A stretch of DNA of 37,257 nucleotides from Globomyces pollinis-pini (taxonomy: Eukaryota > Chytridiomycota > Chytridiomycetes > Rhizophydiales > Globomycetaceae), in the NCBI GenBank assembly GCA_025399215.1, contig MU621251.1, positions 2,316 to 39,572 on the forward strand, written 5' to 3'. The notes beneath the pieces were generated by a model. That model was not told where the DNA came from, did no database searches, and saw only the letters and a list, made by a program, of their open reading frames with translations. The position numbers were made by a program, and so were the translations under genes. Below are positions 30,296-37,257 of this stretch, one piece after another (positions within the stretch are counted from its first letter, which is position 1; every line of letters starts with the position of its first letter).

Positions 30296-33228
30296 ATGAA
30301 TTTGATATCAATTTGTTGCTTACTACTGACGCTTTTCACTACAAAAGCTACTGTGATAGGAATCGATTATGGCACTGATTGGTTAAAAGTTTCTGTCATT
30401 AAACCTGGTGGTTTGATCGAAACAGTCCTAAATCGCGAATCAAAACGTAAAACTAATGCTGTCATCAATATCAGAAATGGAATTAGAACTTATGGAATCG
30501 AAGCTGTTACCTTGGTATTTTTGTTTGATTGTCTAATCTGTAGGGAACTAGATTCCCTGAAGATACCTTTGGTGGTTTGAAAGCTTTGTTAGGGAAATTA
30601 TATGATGATGACTTGGTAAAAGAGTATAGAAACATATTTACAAATACAATGGTTAAAACATCCCGTGGAACTACAGCTTTCAAACACAGTGATAACCAAG
30701 TTTATGAATTGGAAGAATTGGTTGCATATCTTTTGGCCCATGCCAAAAAGCAAGCCGAAAATTATGCTGAAGTCAATGTCAGTGGTGCTGTTATAACTGT
30801 ATTTAATACCAAAATCTAATCTCAACAGGTCCCACCATCTTTTACTCAATTTGAACGTCAAGCTATTTTAGATGCTGCTGAAATTGCCAACTTGAAAGTA
30901 TTTGCATTAATCAGTGACGAAACTGCCGGTATATTTCACTCATTGTTTAACCCATGTAGTTGCAATCAATTTTGCAATGGGTAAAAAATTCCCAAAGAAA
31001 GAGTATCACATATTCTACGATATGGGAGCCGGTACAACAATAGCCTCATTAGTTTCCTTTCATTCAGGAACAGATACAAAGTCAAGTATTAAAAATTTGG
31101 TGGATTTGGAAATCAAAGCACACATCACGGATGGACAATTAGGTGGAAATCATATTGATATGAGATTACAAGATTATTTGGCCAAACAATTCATGACTAT
31201 TAATAAGGGGAAATTGAAGGGAAATGTTTTTGATAACTCAAGAGCTATGGCTAGATTATTGAAAGAGGCTAACAGATGTAAACATATTCTTAGTGCAAAC
31301 CATGACGTATTTGCTTCGGTATCAGTGTACTTTTTCTAATGCTTTAGGTATTTCCCATAATTGTTTTTTTTAAACGTTAGGTATTGTTTTCCAGTTGATT
31401 TATTAACATCAAGGTTGAAAATTTAATGGAAGATCTTGACTTTAAAGTGCAAGTGTCCCGTGAAACATTAGAAGGACTGATTGAAGATTTAGTAGCAAAG
31501 GTGACTGGTCCATTAAAGGCTGTTCTTGTAGCTTCTAATGTTTCTTTGGTATGTTTTTGCAATATTAACACTTTAGGATGAAGTAAAGTCTTTGGTACTA
31601 GTAGGTGGAGGTGTCAGAGTGCCAGCTGTCCAGAAACTTCTTGGTGAATATATGGGAGAATCAAAAATTGCTCGAAATGTTGATGGTGATGAGGCGGCTG
31701 TATTCGGAGCTGTCCTTCATGCAGCAGCAGTCTCGTCTCAATTTAAACTTGGATTCAAGGCCAGAATTAAAGACGTCATTGCTACACCAATTAATGTTGC
31801 CTATGATAATGAGACAGCTGGAGGTAGTGAAATTGTTTCTTAATTATTATTAGGTCGTCGATTAGCAACACTTTTATTTCCAAAAAAATCTGTTTTAGGT
31901 GCCAAAAAATTAATGACATTCAAGAGAGTCACTGATTTTGATTTTGATATTGATTATTTGTAATGTACAGTATCTCTAAAATATTAGGGTTGATACTCAA
32001 AAAACACCAATCATGCGTGTAAAAGTATCAGGATTGACTGATTTGGTTGAGTCATACAAGGATAAAGCTCTTTCAGCACCAAAGGTCAAGGTATTGATTT
32101 CAGTTACCGAATCTGGATTACTCTCCATCAAAGACGCAACTGCCTCATTTGAAGTCGAAGCCAAACCGGAATCCTTGAAAGATACAGTAATGAATTTTTT
32201 TGGAAATAAAAAAGCTGACGATAAGGATCAAAAAGTGCCTGAAGGCACAGAAGAGGTTGGCGGCGAAGACGATGAAAAGGTTTGGTTTGTTGTTGTATTG
32301 ATTTTTTTAGAAAGCCGAAACGAAACCTGTAGCAAAGAAAGTTTTGGTTGAAACAAAACCATTGAAATTGGAATTCGAATATTTCACTGTGGTGCCATTG
32401 TCTGAAGAAGCAAAACAAACCATGGCCAAAAGGTAAATTATTCATTCATATTTTTGATTTAGATTACAATCAATGGATTCAGAGGATAAATCTAGATTCC
32501 TTCGAGAAGAATCAATCAATAAATTGGAAACATACATTTACAAGTGTAAAGAATTATCATGGGATGATGATTTTGAAGAAATTGCTACAGGTGAAGAACA
32601 AGAAACTATCAAATCTCATGCATCTGAAGCAAGTGAATGGTTGGAAGATAATTTGGAAACAGGAACTCTTGAAGACTTTGTTAACCAAAGAAAAGCATTG
32701 ATTGATATTGCTAAACCAGTATTTAGTCGTCGTAGAGAAGGTAATCCTTGTTTATTTATAACCGTAGCCGAGAAAAGACCACAAGTGATTGAGAAGTTGA
32801 GAAAGGATATTGAAATGGCACAATCGATGTTGGATATGATTAATGCCAAGATTGATGATTTGGACGTCAAAGCGGAAGATTTGAATGCATTCCACGATTT
32901 ATTGACAATTGAGAAGGAATGGATAGATGGTCAAGAAACATTACAGAATGCTGTCCCTAAAAACCAAGATCCTATCTTGACTGTCAAGATTTTACAAGAT
33001 CGTATTTCTACCTTTGGTAAATCTTTACTCAAGTTTGATATGGGTAAAATGTTCAAACCTAAAAAGAAACCTATGCCTGAACCACCCGTGAAAGATGAAA
33101 CAGTCAAATCCAACAACACTGAATCTTCTACCGATAGTGAGTCCAAGGATAAAGACGGGGACGTTCCACCAACTGAAGATGTCAAGGAAACTGATGACGC
33201 ACCTCAAAAGGAATCGGATGAACTATAA
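30296..33228 (+). CDS. LHS1: ER lumenal Hsp70-family chaperone Lhs1 (Grp170/HYOU1)
   Basis: Exons are 30296-30514, 30544-30798, 30829-30928, 30960-31318, 31414-31548, 31577-31823, 31854-31959, 31988-32279, 32311-32432, 32463-32740 and 32768-33228, giving 857 aa. A signal peptide (about 1-19) precedes VIGIDYGTDWLKVSVI. Further ATPase motifs are PPSFTQFERQAILDAAEIA, FYDMGAGTT and LVLVGGGVRVPAVQ. The C-terminal extension is helical and acidic (EASEWLED; KRPQVIEKL), and the protein ends in SDEL, an ER-retrieval signal. It is the nucleotide-exchange factor and holdase partner of BiP/Kar2. The gap 31319-31413 is a stack of three intron units. Confidence 0.93.
31319..31413 (+). other. Three abutting GT-AG intron units in LHS1
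   Basis: The 95-nt gap between VFAS and VENLMEDLDF divides into GT-AG units 31319-31347 (29 nt), 31348-31380 (33 nt) and 31381-31413 (33 nt). Each has the length, pyrimidine run and A-rich branch-like motif of a complete local intron. Each AG is followed at once by the next GT, so the exons between them have zero length. One 95-nt intron is the alternative. Confidence 0.6.
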
Positions 33229-33534
33229 TAAAAAAATGATCCTTTCTAATCATTTAAACACTTTTTGCACTTTGTACTTTAAGTACTAGCATGAAAATGG
33301 TGTACAGAATACAGAAACACACAGAAGAATGCTATTCTGTTTATGTCAGGAAATTGTAATATCCGCAAACTGGTGTTTGAGTGTTTGTTCTATGTGTCAA
33401 TAGAAAGAATAGTGGAATGTCTAAATATATCGCGCCAATTCCTAAATAGCACCAGATTTGAATTGAGGGAGTCATTATTTCAGGAGTACCAATGGTATAC
33501 AAATACATTACTTTATAATACGAAGAAGGAATAT
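33229..33534. other. 306-bp convergent gap between Lhs1 and mL60
   Basis: Two genes end here. The gap contains a 67-codon plus-strand ORF without recognisable features and a short frame MSKYIAPIPK. I assign neither. Transcript ends are expected, and no structured RNA is evident. Confidence 0.35.
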
Positions 33535-33963
33535 TTATTTTTTTAGAGGTTCATGGATAGCAGTAGGTTTCCAAGCTCTCGGATGTGGGACTCTTGTCCA
33601 TTTTGGTACCCAACTGATAGGTTTGAATCCATCTGGATATCTCTTTGAAGGAGCTATAATGCATCAGTAAAGATAAAGTCATACCCCAATACTTTTCAAA
33701 GGGTGTTAGTTCCGACTCTCTTGGGGCCAATCTAGCTTGATCCTAACATTAACCAAGAACAAAAACAAACCAAAGCTTTAAGTTTAACACCTGATTCTTG
33801 TAAAACATCCAACAAAGAATCCACATTTTGCAATCGTTTCCGATGTCTGTACTTTTGAGACGGAGTCAAACGAAACCGACGTTTCCTATGGAATCAGCAT
33901 GGCATCAGAATACTTTGTTAATCCTGACAGACAGAGGAATGTGCTTCGAAATGCTCCAAACAT
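33535..33963 (-). CDS. MRPL31: Mitochondrial large-subunit ribosomal protein mL60 (Mrpl31-like)
   Basis: Exons are 33963-33914, 33885-33771, 33742-33685 and 33653-33535 (introns 28, 28 and 31 nt), giving 113 aa. It starts MFGAFR, as fungal mL60 does. A basic helix follows (KKRRFRLTPSQKYRHRKRLQNVDSLLDVLQESG), then RLAPRESELTPFEKY, and a C-terminal YPDGFKPISWVPKWTR block that matches the family's HKVPKWTR signature. mL60 is restricted to fungal mitoribosomes, so this gene supports a fungal source. No intact ORF over 60 codons reveals it without splicing. Confidence 0.82.
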
Positions 33964-34113
33964 TTTGATTTTTTTTTGTTTTTGGTAAAACTTTAAACAG
34001 ATTGACAAGGTTTAAAATGGATATTTGAGTGGTGAATAAAATCCTAAATTAGGTATCAATTAGTTGTAGTAGCATCAATTAGATTGTATTGACTTTTACC
34101 ATCTAAAGCACGT
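33964..34113. promoter_or_regulatory. Divergent promoter region, mL60 versus glycosyltransferase
   Basis: Only 150 bp separate the two starts (276 bp if the glycosyltransferase starts at 34240). A poly-T tract lies next to the mL60 start. No further ORF is evident. Confidence 0.4.
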
Positions 34114-37057
34114 ATGAAAGTTAATCAAAGAGTTGTAAATGGTTCAATTGAAACTGAAGACTTTGATGAATTACTCGCCTTTAGATTGCTCACTATCTCA
34201 CTATGCTTTCTCTCCACGAGTCTATCTTTTTTTTTCATGAGTCTGAGACGACGCAAGTCAACAGCTTGGAAACCGTTCAATCAACCATCTTTAGTTGACC
34301 CATGGTATTCTCGTATTCCTCTTAATCGTCCCGCTGTTCTCGTTCTCCTGGTCCTGGCCTTTTTTGGATTCAGATACTTCTTTCCTCCCGCCGTTCCAGT
34401 CTCTCCTCAAGTATCTTATCTTTATTAATATTTGTAGGGTGAATTGCTAAGGCAGTTTTTTGATTCACAAAATGTTAAAAGTAAACCAACAACAGACTCT
34501 GCTGCTGATCGAAGATTCATGGCCTCAATTTTACAGAAACCTGAACCTCGATTACCCTCTGGAATTAGAATGCTTGATTCAGTAGTAGCTTCAAGATTAT
34601 CCAAAGTTCAGCATATTCGTTATGTGGCTCTTAGTGGATTGGAGTTTTGTGATATTTTGAATGGAGCTGTTGTTGATGCCATGACTATTTTAAATCCATT
34701 TCAAGGTTCGATTGGAACAAAAAATCCTACTCAAGCTGAAATTGTAAAGCTTATCGATGGAACGGCTAAAAATGCATACAGTTACATCTTTGATATTTAT
34801 AGTGATGTAAATCCTGCGGTAATGTAGATTTTATTTATTGTAAGGAAGCAAAACGTTATGCATGTTACGCTACCGCGGAAGGTTCAAATCCAACTGCAAA
34901 CTTGACAGAAACCGCTTTTACTCGAAAATTGGATGCTACAAATTACTTTTACAAGGTACCCTATAATAATTATTTACTTTGAAAGGTTCTTCCAGCTATC
35001 AAAAAGTCTGATTCTATTATTCCTGGGAAGCGCAGAAAATATAAAGTTGCATTTTTGATAATGGTACACGAGGAACAAGGAATTCATCAATTGAAAATGT
35101 TAGTAGATATACTGGATGATGGGACCGGACTCATTTTGATCCATGTTGATAAAGAATCCAGAAATTTGTATCGATTAGTGGATGACTTTATAAAAACTCG
35201 ATCAGCTAGCCCAGTAAAGCACGAAACCGGAAATGTGTTTTTAGCTCAGTATAGATTTTCAAATATCTGGGGACATATCTCTTTGGTTTACACTCAATTA
35301 TCTGGATATTTTGAATTAAGAGACATAGCAGATTGGGATTACGTCATCAACTTGTCAAATTATGATTGGCCACTTCGAAGAACTAACGAAATTCATAGAA
35401 TTTTAGAGTTGCATCGTGGTCATAGTTACATCGATTTTTGGTCAGATACAGGTACTAAATCCTTATGTGCTAACAATATCAGAAGCATTAGCTCATCGTA
35501 TAATGAGACCTCATTTGGGTAGTTCTGATTTCAAAAAGAATTTCCACCCTCCGGAATTGAGTATCACTGCTTGGCCATTTCCTTACTGGCAGACATTTAA
35601 GCAAATGCAATGGATGATACTGTCTGTTTCTGCTGTAGATCATTTTAGAAATGATCGAATTGCCCATAACTATATGGCAATGCTGGAGCATGCATTTATG
35701 CCTGAAGAAACGTTTTTTGCAACAGGTATATAACTTATCTGACATTTTAGTACTCGTTAATTCACCTGTTCATCGTCATTTGCTTATACCTGATAAGAAA
35801 CGATATGTTCGAGAAGCTGGAAGTGCGTCTTGGATTGGTTGGAAGGATCGTTATATTTTCCCACCTGGATCAACAGACCCACAATTTTTGTTTTTGAGAC
35901 CATTCAACGCTTATGGTGACTTCTTTGGCGAAACAAAATTAATGGAATGGATTCAAACTAATCATTTGGACCTTTCATCAGGTTCATCTTGTCAAAGGGA
36001 TCAGCTTGGTTATCGAGATGAATGTATCAGGGAAATTGTTTCGTCCGTGGCAGATGGAAATGAACTGGTTGTGGTGCCAGTTAACAAAGCCTTCTTGGAA
36101 ATTGCTGCCAATTTACGTTGCTCGTTACATCGGGTCGGGATTGATAGTGTTTTACACTGGGCTATGGATGTGGAAGCTCATGATACTCTCATTGCCGAAG
36201 GTTACACTTCATATTTTGTACCTGATGCGAAAAATTCACCTGGTCGACACCACTATCAAGATAAAGAGTTCACAGATATGTTGCGTACCAAACCGCTTGT
36301 GTTACAAAAACTCATTGATGCTGGCTTTAATGTTTGGATGTTGGATGCAGATACTATCGCGATGCGTGATTTTAGAATCAAATCCAAAGATTATGTGAAA
36401 GACCCATTTAACGTTGACATTATACTTTCAATTGCCAATACAGAGCCTGTTCCAGCTACCTATGATGTTGTGCAACCTCCATCGGCTAGCACTGGGATGA
36501 TGTACTTGCGCAGCACTGAAGGGACTAGAGAATTTTTGAACGATGTTGCACGTCGTTTAGAGCTCGATTTACTTTTGGATGATCAAGACGCCGTGCGTCA
36601 ATTCATTTCACAATCGAAGCATACTACTTTTACTGGTGTGGGAACCAAAGCCAAGACAGATTTATATCCAGCTGAAGGTGAAAATTTGGAAATTGCTGCA
36701 AATAAAACTGTAGATGCAGAGGAGTTAGAAATAGGGCCAGTCCCTAAGAGTGAACCGACCAACAAAGGTGGTAACAGTCTGGCCGATTTTTTCTCTTTTG
36801 TAACTCAATCAACACAGTCAAAGGACATACCCAAAATCCGTGTACACTTTTTCGATCAATTAGAATTTGTAAATGGGCAAATCTATTACCATAATGACGA
36901 AATGACTAAATCATTCAATTCTTATCGCGTTATCCATGCTAGTGGTGAATGGGATCCTAAGCAGTCGATGCAGTCTAAAGATTTATGGTTTTTAGATTCT
37001 GATGGTGTGTGCTCTGATGATGTTGCTCCTGCTCCTGTTTCTGAAGAGAAAAACTAA
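34114..37057 (+). CDS. Two-domain membrane glycosyltransferase (GT14-like plus DxD transferase)
   Basis: Exons are 34114-34410, 34438-34818, 34845-34955, 34986-35451, 35483-35725 and 35751-37057, giving 934 aa. A membrane anchor lies at about 73-90. The real start may be Met-43 (34240), because the preceding hydrophobic stretch would add a second span. The GT14-type core-2/I-branching or xylosyltransferase domain (about 280-590) has VAFLIMVHEEQGIHQLKML, IHVDKES, LVYTQLSGYFEL and DWDYVINLSNYDWPL. The C-terminal domain (about 600-930) has VVPVNKAFLEIAANLRCSL, YTSYFV and LDADTIAMRDF, with a DxD near 698-700, like nucleotide-diphospho-sugar transferases (GT77/PF03407 type). It should act in the Golgi; sugars and acceptor are unknown. 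Confidence 0.85.
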
Positions 37058-37257
37058 TATGATTTTGATACTCTACAATAAATTTATAAACACAGAATTT
37101 TATTTAAAAAGATGGGTGATGGGGTCCAGTGATTTTAAGATACAGGTTATTGTTGAGTTCGATCATGAATATAACTCAAAGCTCTTTACCTGCAGCTTGC
37201 TCTGCAATTTAAGTGCCTTTACCCGTTAGTTAACGAAGTATTTCTTTTAGACTTTCA
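37058..37257 (-). CDS. Possible 3'-terminal exon of a gene entering from the right
   Basis: On the minus strand a frame beginning near an AG acceptor at about 37216 reads ALKLQSKLQVKSFELYS and stops at 37163. It is preceded by a GT-AG segment of about 36 nt. This could be the last coding exon of a gene beyond the window. The evidence is weak: too little sequence is present to recognise a family. Confidence 0.25.

Noticed and set aside
30096..30311. 71-codon minus-strand ORF upstream of Lhs1
   Set aside because: Its composition is erratic, no motif is seen, and it lies across the Lhs1 start and promoter; probably chance.
33343..33546. 67-codon plus-strand ORF after Lhs1
   Set aside because: No recognisable feature. 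It runs into the antisense of the mL60 last exon.
34870..34900. GGTTCAAATCC resembling a tRNA B box
   Set aside because: It lies inside a conserved coding exon of the glycosyltransferase, where it encodes Gly-Ser-Asn-Pro; no tRNA fold surrounds it.

Overview
This is a nuclear fragment of a compact, AT-rich eukaryotic genome. It carries about 22 recognisable protein genes on both strands, most of them interrupted by tiny spliceosomal introns. I resolved about 110 introns by matching reading frames to conserved protein motifs. Nearly all are 23-36 nt long, start GTA and end TAG, CAG or AAG. TAA, TAG and TGA all act as stops, so the code is standard. A Cbp4-type bc1 assembly factor, the mitoribosomal protein mL60, a fungal HSMGG hydrolase and a two-part Dph6 point to a fungus. 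A CFAP97-like flagellar protein suggests a zoosporic, early-diverging one (chytrid- or Rozella-like). The species cannot be fixed from the sequence.

Layout. 151-3661 (-): M13 metallopeptidase and SAICAR synthase. 3878-7229 (+): Ras-fold protein, HSMGG hydrolase, Cbp4. 7251-10458 (-): Vps28, glucosidase II beta, ACT-domain protein. 10560-12978 (+): Dph6. 13022-14018 (-): V-ATPase subunit D. 14541-18901 (+): G-protein beta, Utp18 and a mucin-like membrane protein. 19037-20395 (-): CaM kinase with a small canopy-like ORF overlapping its start. 20654-21946 (+): GalT. 22073-24471 (-): HECT E3. 25043-27279 (+): Pan3. 27630-29943: a small orphan ORF, CFAP97-like, an unresolved small gene, bS18m and eL41. 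30296-33228 (+): Lhs1/Grp170. 33535-33963 (-): mL60. 34114-37057 (+): a two-domain glycosyltransferase.

There is no operon logic. Themes recur: the ER (glucosidase II beta with HSEL, Lhs1 with SDEL, canopy-like protein), mitochondria (Cbp4, bS18m, mL60), translation (Dph6, Utp18, eL41), signalling (G beta, CaM kinase) and trafficking or degradation (Vps28, V-ATPase D, HECT E3). Convergent pairs are nearly abutting, and divergent pairs share 100-570 bp promoter gaps.

The most unusual content is splicing architecture. Lhs1 has three complete GT-AG units lying end to end with no exon between them. Dph6 has a probable 6-nt micro-exon and an intron without a GT donor. Pan3 has a GC-AG intron. Six 3n-length stop-free introns are invisible to ORF calling.
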